Part shown: positions 20,515 to 31,800 of the stretch, in pieces
Layout of the letters: every line of letters starts with the position of its first letter
How positions within the stretch are numbered: the first letter of the stretch is position 1
Assembly: GCA_029449235.1 (NCBI GenBank)
Contig: JANATG010000002.1
Span: 3,782,001-3,846,000, forward strand
Direction of reading: 5' to 3'
Length of the DNA: 64,000 bases
DNA from: Linnemannia schmuckeri
Lineage: Eukaryota > Mortierellomycota > Mortierellomycetes > Mortierellales > Mortierellaceae
Notes under the pieces: generated by a model
Seen by the model: the letters and a program-made list of their open reading frames with translations, nothing else
Told to the model about the DNA's origin: nothing
Databases searched by the model: none
Made by a program: the position numbers and the translations under genes

Positions 20515-21023
20515 TGTTGCTAAAATTGAGAGAAGGGAGGGAGCTTACGGCCAGATCTAGGCGATTCACTAAATTGGGACGAAATTTTTAAGGGGTACTT
20601 ACTTTCTCTCTTTCGTGCTAAGCTAATGTGGCGATCACTGTTGCCACCAAAAAATAAGTATGTGCGCTCACACTTACACTTGATTTTACTCGCATATCAG
20701 GTTTGTGTTGATGAAATATGACATTATCTTATTGTCAACGACTGGTCCATCTATTTTTTTTTCATGGTAGCTTTTGACAAGCACACAACGACCCTTATTC
20801 CAGGTTTTCTATTCAACCCAGTCTTATTCCAAAACGGCTGACCTAAACAAAGTAACGAAGTTCTGTTGCTCTTGCTCATCTGCTGTCTCACTGTGGATGA
20901 CCCAAAGGTTATGTATACTGAACTTTCAATGAGTGTGATCTATGTACATGAGAAAAAAACTCAGCACCCTTGGTGCCCGATTTATTTAGAGGAAGGGAGG
21001 GAACAATGTAAAAGAAAACGATC
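20515..21023. promoter_or_regulatory. eL33 promoter/5' UTR and 3' region of the Asn-rich repeat gene
   Basis: This 509-bp tandem spacer holds the eL33 5' UTR. It includes a strong minus-strand donor (GTAAGT, about 20600) that could splice to the TTTTAG just before the start codon. The T-run at about 20754-20762 and the A/T-rich sequence towards 21000 belong to promoter and 3' UTR. No other gene is seen. Confidence 0.45.
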
Positions 21024-22206
21024 CTACTTCTTTAAGAAGGAACTGGCAAGATTGCCTAAGGCATTCAAGGCAGAGCCCTGGCTGCTTTGTTGACCACCGT
21101 TGGCGTTGTTGGCGTTGTTAGCGTTGTTGGCGTTGTTGGCGTTGTTGGCGTTGTTGGCGCTACCGTGGCCACCCATCATGGCGTTCATAACACCTCCAAG
21201 AAGTCCGTTTCCGGTACCACCCTGACTACCTCCGGTGAGCATACCCATGACGGTCGACTTGATGTAATCGGGCGAGAAGACCTTCTCGCGGAGCTCCCTC
21301 TCCAAAGTCTGGGTCTATTATTAGTGTATGAAGAAAGAGAAAAGTGTACAAAGCTGTGTTAGAAAAACCAGCTCCTTTGTTTTTGCAACCTTGATGATTA
21401 ACTGAAAGGAAAAACAATGTTCAGAATCAAGAGAGAAAAAAACTTCTGCTGCTTACCATCTGGGTCTCAAACTTGGCCAAGTAGGGCCTGAGAAGCGTGG
21501 CAATCTTGGATCCCAACATGCTCTGACACAGCTGCTGGATGGGTTCGTTACCGCCGGCAACGGGGGCAGCGGTACCAGTGGGGTTGGCAGGAGCGGTTGT
21601 GTTACCATGGTTCATAAAGGACGACATCAAACCAGTGGCCATACCCATAGCACCACCAGAACCACCAGCCTGCTGGCCCATCATGCTCTGGAGGGCGTTT
21701 CCAATAGCGCCAGGGATGGCAGAGGAGAGCTTGGCAGACATGTTCTCGCTGACTTGTTTGATGACGGGCTCAGAGGCGTCCATGGTAGTGTTGACCATGC
21801 CTTCCTTTCCGCTCTTCAAGAAATCAAAGTTGATTCCACCAGTCTCGGGGGGGCCTCCATCGGCGTTGGTGGCTCCCTGGGTGAGAACGGACTTGGCAAT
21901 GTTCATGATGCCGTTGGTGAGGAGAGTGTCCATGCCCTCGGAGGCAGTGTCGACGGAGGCATTGGTGACAGAAGAGACAGATTTAAGGAGGTTGGGGCCG
22001 AGGGTTGAAACCAATTGAGAGATCATGGGGTTTCCGCCAGCGCCTTCATGGGCGTCCTTACCGGAGAGGTAGTCCAAGATGGTATTGGGGAGGTCGTTCT
22101 TGAGATCGCCTTTGGTGGTGTTGAGCTGCTCTGTGACCTTTGCCTGGACTTGGGGACGAGCCTGCTGGTCGAGGAAGTTCATGAGGAGGGGGGTGACCTT
22201 ATCCAT
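21024..22206 (-). CDS. Hypothetical protein with Asn-Asn-Ala repeat tract
   Basis: Two exons, 21457-22206 and 21024-21314, join in phase 0 (ETQM-TQTLEREL) to give 346 residues. No signal peptide is seen. The N-terminal half is helical and amphipathic (MDKVTPLLMNFLDQQARPQVQ), with Val/Leu/Ser-rich segments and LVSTLGPNLLKSV. The middle is Gly/Met/Ala-rich (IGNALQSMMGQQAGGSGGAMG). A helical REKVFSPDYIKSTVMGML block follows. The end is Gly/Asn-rich with six Ala-Asn-Asn units before LGNLASSFLKK. Met- and Gly-rich composition suggests a flexible, perhaps self-associating protein. I do not recognise the family. Confidence 0.75.
21102..21155 (-). repeat. 9-bp coding minisatellite (six units)
   Basis: Six tandem copies of ggcgttgtt on the plus strand (one with an initial a) encode Ala-Asn-Asn units on the minus strand. 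The near identity of units, including third positions, points to recent expansion by slippage. Confidence 0.9.
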
Positions 22207-22618
22207 GTTTGTGTATGAAGAGTTATTTGTCGAAAGGAAGTGGGGTGTGGGGGTGTGGAACAGTAAAGTGGTTGAGTGAAGTCAAGAATGTGGGTTAGTT
22301 TGAAGGATAAAGAGGGTAAAAAAAAAAAAAGAAAAAAAAAAAAAAAGAGACCTGTCTGAACAGGATCAAAGCTTTGGCCTCTGTGGACGAGACATTTTTC
22401 TTTATGCGCTTGTTCTGAAGAGCTCTAGTCAGAAACAACCTTAGGTTGGACTAGACGCGATTTTTGAGATGTAGCTTCCTGCGATCGCATGTCCTGCAAA
22501 GAAAAACGTGACTACTGTTCGCTGTGCCACTCAATACCCCTAGAGTTGGGTTCCTGTCCATTGAACGTTCCTTCTTCTCTCCTTCGCCTTAATCGACAAA
22601 CCCTACATTCACTGAGCA
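22207..22618. promoter_or_regulatory. Divergent promoter region, Asn-rich gene / acyl-protein thioesterase
   Basis: About 410 bp between divergent start codons, with an interrupted A run at 22319-22346. The right side becomes C/T-rich towards the plus-strand ATG. No named site was recognised. Confidence 0.45.
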
Positions 22619-23659
22619 ATGGCATCCACTCTCCAAAAGCTAACTTCAGTCGTCCACCAGGCCACTGCCAAGCACTCCGCTACCGTCATCTTCATCCATG
22701 GACTTGGAGACTCTGGTCATGGCTGGTAAGGCATTCTTCCTCATTTAACATCCCGTACCTGTAAACCGTTGGAACGAACATGATACTCAAACTGAACCAA
22801 GGGGCAACTGACACTCCTTTACTTTCTCCTCTACAATTTACATGGAACTAATAGGGCTCCCGTCGGAGAGGAGGTATGAACAAACGAGTGAAAACTTGCC
22901 AATCAGTTGATACAGAATTGTATATTCGGTTTAATATCTTACAACATCCTTCATTCAACACCCGTATCTAAAATAGCTTGGAAGACATTTACCCCATGTT
23001 AAGTTCATCTTCCCCAACGCTCCCGATATCCCAGTGACCTTGAACTACGGCATGTCCATGCCCTCCTGGTACGACATCAAGGCCTTGTCAACCATCGATA
23101 CCGATCAGGACGAGGCTGGCATGCTCAAGTCACGCCAGCAAGGTACAACATTGCTCTTTCTCTCTTCAAAGCACGCATCTCACTGCCATAGTGAGCCCTC
23201 TACTGGGATATACACTAACCATGGAATATATTTGCGCCCTCGATGCAAATAGTGATGCAGATTATTCGTGAGGAGGTTGAGGAGAACAACATCCCTGCCA
23301 GCCGCATTGTCATTGGAGGCTTCTCTCAGGGATCTGTTATGGGCTTGTTGACTGGATTAACTGCTGAATACAAGTTTGCCGGCATCATCTCGTTGAGTGG
23401 GTACTTGCCCCTGCACAAGAAGATCGTGAACATGGCCTCGGACGCCAACCGCAAGACACCCATCTTCTGGGGACACGGGGATGCCGACCAGGTGGTCCGC
23501 TACGAGTACGGTGTGCAGTCAGTCGAGTTACTCAAGAAGAACAAGTTTGATGTCCGGTTCAGCACCTACCGCAACTTGGGTCATGGATCTTGCCCACAGG
23601 AGATTAGAGACTTGTTGAACTTTTTGAAGGAGACCATCCCTGTCGAGCCCAAGGCCTAG
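22619..23659 (+). CDS. Acyl-protein thioesterase (APT1/LYPLA family)
   Basis: Four exons, 22619-22725, 22855-22873 (19 nt), 22977-23142 and 23253-23659, give 232 residues, close to human APT1 (230). The serine hydrolase triad is visible: Ser122 in GGFSQGS, Asp in HGDAD (residues 172-176), and His208 in LGHGSCP. Other family marks are FIHGLGDSGHGW, the oxyanion region, and WYDIKALS. The enzyme removes palmitate from cysteine thioesters of membrane-bound proteins and also hydrolyses lysophospholipids in the cytosol. The 19-nt exon encodes part of APVGEE. The gene ends only 74 bp from the convergent MMAB gene. Confidence 0.95.
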
Positions 23660-23733
23660 ACGAGCATGTGATATTCCGAGCCATTAATTTTGAATAAATG
23701 ACATATTACTTGAACAATTTGCGACAAGTCTTT

Positions 23734-24972
23734 TTATTCCTCGGGAACAGAGGTAGTCTTCTTGACACGTGGCGCTCTAGGCTTCTTGTAAACGACCTCT
23801 TGACGACCTGCCTTCATGGCTGCATATCGACCAGATGTGAAGAGGTAGTCGCTGAGTCGGTTCAAGTAGATTGCAACGCTTCTGTCGACTCTTTGCTCCT
23901 GAGCCAGAGGCACAACCATCCTCTCTGTGCGACGACTCACAGACCTCGCCACATGCAATGCCGCTGCCGCCTTTCCACCAGACTATTGATCGAAAGACGT
24001 TGATTGGTTCAAATTAATTGATCAGCTTGCTCACCAAGTCAGTGATAGATCACAAATACAGTTGCTAAGGTAAACCACAATTAGGAACGACGATACGTTA
24101 CGGGCAAGATGAAACTAGTCAGCGGAGGTAATTCCTGGTCCATGGCATCAATCCAGGCCTCAAGGTCTTCAACATGTTGACCGTCAGCATCGAACTCGGT
24201 GCGGGCCAACCGAGGTGCAGTGGCAGAGTCGCGAGGCGTCGCAATGTTGGATCCCACATCCTGTAATAGGCATTGAATCTGTTCCAATTGGCCTACAATT
24301 CCCTTGACGCCTTCGCCTTGATCCAGACAGAACTCGCGAGCTAAACTATTGTATGCGATCATGATCAAATAACAAAGCATAGCAGTTACAAGGTTGGTAT
24401 TCAGGGAAAAGAAGATGGAGCAGGATACGAGTTTGTGGTTACCACTCGACTGTTGCAAATAGAAGTGCAGCAATATACCCAATAGAAGACGATAGTTCAT
24501 CGTTGGTTCCTATAGGGGAAAAAAATACAATCGAAAAAAATTGTAGACAAATGGATAGTAAATAAAACGAATCAGATCCAATTGTCACGATCAAGTTACT
24601 ATAAATACGTGCAAATATTTTTGAGGGAGCAGCAGTAAGATTAACAGCACTTGTGCGTTTCTTGAAGCTAGTTACCGAGAGCATCAAAGACGACATCGTT
24701 TTTTGGTCTACGTTCGCCGGTGAATAGAGCCGATGTTCCCTTATCGCCTGTTTTTGTGTAGATCTTGGGTCTTCCCGCAAGGAGTAGTCTATTTTTTGAG
24801 TAGTAATGGTGACGCGAGTGAGGGGTCAACTAGTTGCTACAAGGAAACATTTTAAGTAGTGGATAGGTATGCTGATACGAGGAGGATGCAAGGAGCGTGC
24901 GTACCTCGTGGTAGAGAATGAGCAAGCACCTGCACGCAACTGCGCTGTCGATCGAAACGCGTTGGAAAACAT
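23734..24972 (-). CDS. MMAB: Cob(I)alamin adenosyltransferase, PduO type, mitochondrial
   Basis: Five exons, 24905-24972, 24676-24788, 24443-24509, 24102-24345 and 23734-23982, give 246 residues with all phases kept. The N-terminus MFSNAFRSTAQLRAG followed by FSTTR looks like a mitochondrial presequence. The ATP-binding signature KIYTKTGDKGTSALFTGERR follows, then DALGTNDELSSSIG, and the C-terminal helix pair SGGKAAAALHVARSVSRRTER and RLSDYLFTSGRYAA. The enzyme makes adenosylcobalamin, the cofactor of methylmalonyl-CoA mutase. Most well-studied fungi lack B12 metabolism, so the gene points to an early-diverging lineage able to use B12. The Lys/Arg-rich tail after ARYAAMK is not a family hallmark. 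Confidence 0.93.
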
Positions 24973-25887
24973 ATTTGCGCTGGGGTTGTTGTTGTTTGAA
25001 AGGAAAAAAAATGCGGGGCTCGGAGTCAGGGACTGTAAAACGGAAAAGGAGAGACAAGTTCAAAAAACTGGTGTCAAGAATTGTTCCATGAATTCATGAA
25101 AAAAGAAGAAAAGCCACAAGTGAGAATTCCATTCAAGAGAGAAATGAATGACATTCCCTTCTCCGTGACACCATTAGGTTCAAGACATCATTCTCAACAG
25201 CAAGGAAGGTTGATGGGTCAAGAGGTTGTTTGTTTGTTGTTCTTGTTTGTTTACAAAAGGGCGTGGACTCCACGAGGAGGGAGGGAGGGGAAGGGAGAGG
25301 ATAAGGGTGTGTTTGTTTGTCCGCAGGGTGTGCCGTCAATATGCGCTCATATCCAGCGAACCAAACCCCTTGCGATCGATTGAGGCACTGCCCTCATACC
25401 ACACAACGTTCAGAAGGCTCATTTTCCTTCATTTCCTTCTTTTTGGGCATCCGCTTGTATTCCTCTTTGACACTCCGTCTCTTCCGCCCTGGCGACAGGC
25501 GTGCTTCTGCAGGAGGATGTGTGACCAATAACGTTTGGGAAACAACCTCTTTTCTTTTGTTCTTCTTCACTTCCTCCTCTTCTCTCTCGTACAGATCGAG
25601 AGTATAAAGAAAAATAAAAAGTCTAAAAAAGCCTATTAGTTTCTGGACCTTCTCTTTCACAATCCTTATCCTTGGTCGTTGACACATACACCCAGACTAC
25701 CTCTTAAGTTGTAGGGGTCAACAGAACATCAAAAAGAGCCGTTTCGCTCGCCATTCGTCGATTCTGTTTCTTTTTTTTCTTCACTCCTTCAGCCCTCCCC
25801 CTCCTCTCCACCTTCGCAACTCCCTTCTTCCCTCACCCTCTTACAAATTGCATCGCCTTGCCCTTCCATTACACATAAAACAGAACA
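24973..25887. promoter_or_regulatory. Divergent promoter region, MMAB / ThrE-like transporter
   Basis: A 915-bp region between two divergent start codons. The part near 25690-25885 is C/T-rich and reads as 5' UTR of the plus-strand gene. The minus-strand leader near 25000 is A/C-rich with CAA repeats. No further gene or recognisable site was found. Confidence 0.45.
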
Positions 25888-28438
25888 ATGGCAGATCACC
25901 CCACTAGCTCGACGGGAGGCTATCAAGACCGCTCCGAGGCCATACTTCCTCGTCCTCTCGTCAATCAAGATCCTCTCCAAGATGCCACTACCATTGCCAG
26001 CCCGGTCGTCTCTCAAGCACACTCGTCCCTCATGATCTCACCACAGCAACAGCAACAACAGTTTCAGCAGCAATTACATGCAGGGGGCGCATCCTCAGGC
26101 TTCGCTCTCCCCTCTTCGTCGTCCAAAAGATTTCCAGGCCCGCTAGAACCGATCAATCCATTCAGTCCTGCAGGGTCTCCTTCATCGACCCCCGAGGATA
26201 CTCCCCTGGGGACCCCCACAGCTGAGTTGCAAAAGCTAAGTCTCGGAGTCGAGCGATTTGCCAGAGCCATCGAAGACCCTGGACTTGTCGGATCCTTTTC
26301 CGGAACAGTTCCCTTACCCACGCTTTCCCAGGTCCATGCTGCTGCCAAGCGTCGACCATCCAAGATCCTGATGGAGGATCTCTCAAGTCATCCTCATCAC
26401 AGCCATAACGCTGTCAACGGCACCTCTGGCTCTGGCTCTGGCTCTGCTACTGCTGCTGCTGCGTTAACCGATGTATCCAGCAGTAATGGTGGTGGTATCT
26501 CTTTGGGTTCGCTGAAGAGAGCCATCACGGGTCGGGTTCGTCATCAAGATGCTGTCGTTCTGGATCTAGAGTCGAACACGAGTCAATTGGCGCAGGATAA
26601 TATCAGTGACAATGAGTACGACGCCAGGATGGTTCAGGATACACCAGGCGCCGAAAAGTACTCAGACGAGAAGCATACCCGTTTTGATCCTGTCGACCTC
26701 GACAAGATCGATCCTCCAGAAGGTCTCCGCCGCCGCAAACCCAAAGGTGGTATCCTCAGTCAACTCCTTAAGCTCCAGCGGAGTGAAGCCGCCGCTGTTG
26801 CTGCCGCTGCCACAACTGACTCTTCTTCTCCCTCTCGATCTCCCTCGACGACCAACAAGAACTCTACGACTCTCAAAAAGACCAAGAAGGGCTTCTACTA
26901 TCGCGCTACCTCCCGCAACAACTCCATGACCAGCCTGAGGGACAGCGCCCCACCCTCCGTCACCACCACGCCCAGGGTCTCTCCACGGAACTCGACAGTT
27001 TTTGAACGGGATCCACAGCAACAGCGGAAACAAAAGTCGGGACGTAGTATCAAGGGAGCGACGACAGACCACAGGAGCATTCACCGTGACATTGCCGAGA
27101 TCCTGACTCGGCAGTCATTTCTGATCATGATGGCAAAGTCATTGATTCTCTATGGAGCTCCAGCCCATCGAATCGAGGAGACGTGCGCTCTCCTGGCCAG
27201 AAAGATGGACGTCGACGCCTCGTTCGCGCTGTTGCCTGGTCTGATGACCATCTCCTTCAGTGATCCAGAGACCCATACAAGCGACACTCGCCACCTGCGC
27301 TGTTCTCAGGGCATGGATATGAACAAACTGGCGCAGGTCCACAAGATCGCACTGGCGGTTCTCCGAGGCGAGAGTGTTGAGGAGGCCAATAGAGATTTAG
27401 AGAGAGTCACCTTGGAGCCACCTATTTTCCCATTATGGTTGACATTGTTGGGATGGCTGGGATCCTCTGCCTTTGTTGCACCTCTGGCGTTCGGTGGTGG
27501 ATGGTATGATATGGCACTGGCTGGATTCTGTGGGCTGATGGTCGGTGTCCTTGGTGTGGTTGCGTCTAGGTTCCCGGTCTACGGAAACGTATTTGAGATC
27601 ACGGCGAGTATCTTGGTCGGGTTCTTGGCAAAGTCTTTTGGAGATCGGGTCTGCTTTGAAGCAGTTGCCTTGGCCGGTGTGGTGGTGTTGTTGCCTGGTT
27701 TATTGTTGACTCAGGCTATTATGGAGCTGTCCTGCAGGAACATTGTCTCAGGCGCCGTGAGAATGTTCTATGCTCTCATGTATGCCTTCTTTCTCGGCTT
27801 CGGACTCACCATTGGCGCTGAGCTTTGGGGCTATGTAAGTTTTCGAAGTCTTGGAGTCGTTTGTCTGATTCATCTGAGTCCTATGTCTTTGTTTGTTGTT
27901 CTTTACTGACATATGCATCCCTGTTTTTTTTTATTGTTTTTGCCTTGATAAATAGGTTTCAGGACACACTGAACCTGCTTCGCCCGAGGCATGCAGACAT
28001 CCGATCAACCGTTGGTGGTACTTCCTCATCTACCCTGCGGTCTCAGCATCGATCAACATTGTCTTCAATGCCCATCTCCGCCAATGGTTTGGCATGACCC
28101 TTGTCACATCTGTCGGTCTTGTCTTTACCCTATTCCTCAAGAGCGGACCCCAGATCACAGCAGCCATCGCTGCATTCGCGGTTGGTGTCACTGGCCAACT
28201 CTATGGTCGCGTCACAGGTCAATTGAGCTATGTACCCCTGCTGAGTGGCGTCCTGTTGCTTGTTCCTGGGAGTGTGGGAGTGCGTGGTATTTTGGCGATC
28301 ATTGGGAGTGATCCATCCCAGGGATTTTCGTTTGTGTTGACGATGATCCATGTTTCAGTTGCTATTACTCTTGGCGTGTTCTTGTCGGCGTTGGTTGTTT
28401 ATCCCTTTTGGCGCAAGAGCACCTTTATGAACTTTTAG
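25888..28438 (+). CDS. ThrE/DUF1212-family membrane transporter (Prm10-like)
   Basis: Two exons, 25888-27834 and 27956-28438, give 809 residues. Roughly the first 390 residues are hydrophilic, rich in Ser, Gln and Pro, and likely disordered. The ThrE/DUF1212 region begins at about residue 400 with ILTRQSFLIMMAKSLILYGAPAH, HRIEETC and MTISFSDPETHTSD. Eight to ten membrane helices follow (for example PLWLTLLGWLGSSAFVAPLA), including the LLPGLLLTQAIMEL motif and a C-terminal half with LLVPGSVGVRGI. Bacterial members export threonine and serine; yeast Prm10 is a pheromone-regulated membrane protein of unknown function. Substrate and membrane are not known here. The intron lies within the predicted membrane domain. 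Confidence 0.9.
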
Positions 28439-28907
28439 ATCGCCTTCTTTCTTCAGCTCCACTCGCTTATACCCTTTCACTTGTACAAGAATTAATAATA
28501 AAGAATTCATTCGCTTAGAGGACCATGCCACTAAAGAGAACTTCCGTTGCCAGTTGATTACCCATAGACACTGTGACGATGCATTGAAGTAAAAGAATCC
28601 TATTTGATCCTTCGTATGCAACCGTAGTTCTCGTTATCATCATAATAAATAAAGCATTCCCCCACCAGTCTGGACGACGCCATCGGTGCCTAAAAGAAAT
28701 TCCGTGGCAACTGGGCACCGAAGGGCGCTGGGGAGTCCAAGAAAGGAAAAAACCTTATCTGATTTCCTACATGCAAAAAACTACAAATAGCGGCCGACTT
28801 TCCCTTTCTCTCCTTCCCTTTTGTTTTTTTTTTCCGCAATCATTTCTCCGAGATTCCACTTTCACCCTCCTCGACCACAGGATCAACAAACACAACAAGA
28901 ACAAACA
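28439..28907. promoter_or_regulatory. Spacer and promoter upstream of the ferredoxin fusion
   Basis: This 469-bp tandem spacer contains AATAATAAAG near 28495, a likely polyadenylation signal of the transporter, and the promoter of the next gene with a T-rich stretch at about 28820-28835. An upstream in-frame ATG at 28821 exists, but its codons are low-complexity leader sequence, so I place the start at 28908 (acaATGtcg). Confidence 0.5.
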
Positions 28908-30655
28908 ATGTCGATCGCATACCGGATAGCAGCACTCCCAAAACCAGGACACGCCGGGCTGATCTCTCGAATCTCACAGTCAAATCATACTCATGTCACC
29001 CACCCTCAAGCATTCATTCAACTCCCTACAGCCAGATCCTCTCTCCGCAATGGGATCCATCTTCCCAGAACAACTTCGACATTCGCTGTCAGAGCACTCT
29101 CCTCTTATGCTCACTCCTACTCGCTCTCTTCTTCCCGCACCTTCTCCACAACAACTTCCCGCTACAACAACAGCACAGCAACAGGACAACAGGAAGAGGA
29201 ACCAATCCAGGGCTCAACACCAGCCTACAAGCGCCACCTCGTGATATGTACAGGCGTCGAGTCCAAGAACTGGGTCAAGAAACCCGAACTCGCAGATCCT
29301 TACCACAACCTTCTCTTGACCGCTGTCCGTGGTCAGGAGGTCAAGGTCAACTGGGTGGAGGATGGGTCCGAACCTGCACAGGAAAATTCACTCCCTACAA
29401 AAGGTCCTCGACACGATCTGATCCTCTTCCCCGACAATGTCAGGTTCATCGGTGTTCGCGCAGAGGCGTTTCGGGATCTCTCTCGGTACTTGGAGCAACA
29501 CCCTATTGGTAGCCTCCGTCCCGCATTGGAGAAACAGATCCAGGAAGCCAATAGCGATGACAACAAATGGACGACAGAGTTGGTCCCAGGAAGTGGCGAG
29601 CCTGTGACCATTCAGTTGGTCAAAGAGCCCAGTGCGGTCTTGGTCTGCATTCACGGATCGCGTGATTGCAAGTGCGGCGAGCGTGGAGGAGACATGTTCA
29701 AGATCCTGAAGGATATGGTCCAGATGACGGGGCTGACCAACTCTGTCAAGATCTATGGAGTCAGTCATATCGGAGGACACAAGTATGCACCCAACACTAT
29801 CATGTATCCCTCAGGAGACTGGCACGGCAATCTCTCGGAACTGGACTCGAACGATGCTCAGCAGATTCTGTTTGATGCACTGGCGAATGGCGGGATTGCA
29901 GGAGGCGTCAGAGAGAGGGCGGCGGATCCTGTAATGATTGACAAGTGGAGAGGACGGATCGGGATGAACAAGCAGGAGCAGTTGAAGTTGTACGAGCAGG
30001 TACTGGAGAAGCAAAAGTCAAGGATGGTTTGGCCTTCCCCAGAGAAGCAGCAGCAGGATGAGCAGCCGCGTGGATTGTTCTCTGCCCCTGGCGAGGAGCT
30101 CTACGAGGATGATGGACTGAAGGAGCAGGTCAATGCTGTGTCGATCGAGTCCAACAAGCCCTCGACTTCCAAGGTTGGTGGTAGTAGTGCTGAAGAGCCC
30201 CAGAGAGTCAAGATTATTTTTGAGACGTTCCAAAAGGTCAGGACAGAGATTGATGCCAAGGTTGGCGAACGCATCCTAGACATTGTCAAGGACAAGGACC
30301 CCAGTCGTCACGGTGTCTACCAAGCACTCGAATGTACCTGTGGCGGCCAGCTGGGTAAGTCTTAAATATATGGGAATAAGAGAAACATTTGCTTGCGGAG
30401 AATCGATGTTGCAGTGAAAAAGGAAAAAGAACATTTCATTAATACTACTGTTCATCGATGATCTTATTAGAATGTGCCACTTGCCATGTATACATTGAGC
30501 CTCCATTCAACGCACGGTTGACCGCTGTCACGGATGCAGAGGAGGATATGCTAGAGTATGCTGTTGGGCGCAAAGAGGATGTCTCCCGCTTGGGTTGTCA
30601 GATTAAGATCCAGCCAGAACTAGAGGGCATGGTCGTCAAACTTCCTCAGTACTAG
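28908..30655 (+). CDS. Mitochondrial Apd1/Aim32-like thioredoxin-fold ferredoxin fused to an adrenodoxin-type ferredoxin
   Basis: Two exons, 28908-30354 and 30471-30655, give 543 residues. The first 95 or so are Ser/Arg/Thr-rich with FSTTTSRY, a mitochondrial targeting pattern. Residues about 105-390 match the sucrase/ferredoxin-like (Apd1/Aim32) family: Cys247, Cys254 and Cys256 in CIHGSRDCKCGERGG, then His287 and His291 in SHIGGHKYAPNTI, the known Cys/His ligands of its [2Fe-2S] cluster. After a variable linker comes a plant/adrenodoxin-type cluster domain with C478-X5-C484-X2-C487-X37-C525 and the segments TDAEEDMLEYA and SRLGCQIKI. The intron splits the cluster motif, and splicing creates GQL-ECATC. 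Two cluster types in one chain suggest internal electron transfer (inference). Aim32 and Yah1/adrenodoxin are normally separate proteins. Confidence 0.88.
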
Positions 30656-31800
30656 ATATTTCACACAAAAAATAATGACCACCTTATAGATTTAGCATTT
30701 GGTTTTCACATTGTTAACGCTAAGATTCCGAATGTTTGTAGGTTGCTGCATCGGCTAAAACGAGCAAATCTTGATCACTTACTTTGACTTGGATTATGAA
30801 CGGTGTTAATCATGACACACACTCTCTCCCTCTCTCTTCAGCTGATACGATTGCTGGGCTGCTTTCGGTCCCCGAAGAGAATGGTCTCGAGGCGGGTATT
30901 GTTCGTAGTTGATTCGGGACAACAGATATCTGATGAAAAATGAACGAAAGGAACGAAAGGAACAAAAGGAACGAACGAACGGCTGGACTAGACCCTCATA
31001 CGACTATTCACTTAGCGTGCAATGGAATCGCAGTGTTGTTGTCAAAGAGAATTCTCCTAGACAAACGCGATTACTGCTCCTTGCTGTCAGATTTAGAGGG
31101 TCTCCTAGTCTCTCTCTCTTCCCTCTCAGTTGGCAGTGCGCATCCGTCATGCAACCACCACCACCACCACCACAGGCAACATTGCCATTAATCGTTAGTG
31201 CCCGGCCGCAATAATCACGAAAGAAGACAGACAAAGGATCCAAACCGATGTGACAAAAATCAATAGAACCAAAATCATAAAAACTATTCACTCAGTCCTT
31301 TTTTTTTCTTAATACGTTATCTGACAAAGTTCTACTACCCTTCTATGTAAACGACTACTCCGTTTGCCTTTATTCCCTCTTTTTACTTTGAAGGTATCAA
31401 GAAAGAAAGAAAAAAAAAGAAGGGTTGTTGTAACTGTCTATCGGCTACGCCATGCTCCCTTCTCCCCTTTTAAATCTTTTTAGAAAGAACATAAAAACGG
31501 AGCCAACATCTACTTTTTTCTTCCTTTTCTCTCCACAATCTTCTTGTTCTTGTCAATACCCACCCATCTCCCAAATGCTTGCCTTGTGAACATCTCTTCT
31601 TTCCACTTTATTTAATTCCCCAACCATCCTTCCCTCTTTCACTCCACCCAATCAACTCGCTCTCTCATAGAAAGACCAATAGCACCTTCATTATCTCCTC
31701 TCAATTCAGCTCCTCCTGTACTCTTTATCCACTTCACCTTTTTTACCCTCTCACTCCTTTTCTGCTTTTTTTTTTTCCCTCTTCGTTGCTAATAAGAAAA
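30656..31800. other. Spacer with A/G-rich short tandem repeat upstream of ATG22-like gene
   Basis: A 1.15-kb tandem spacer. At about 30936-30985 a 9-10 bp GAACGAAAG-like unit is repeated about four times with changes. Around 31160-31175 there is a short CAC repeat. The stretch from 31500 to 31800 is C/T-rich with no long A tract, as expected of the leader of the next gene. No conserved frame was found. Confidence 0.5.

Noticed and set aside
28821..28907. Upstream in-frame ATG for the ferredoxin fusion
   Set aside because: The extra 29 residues are low-complexity leader sequence, and the downstream ATG has a better context and starts a normal targeting peptide.
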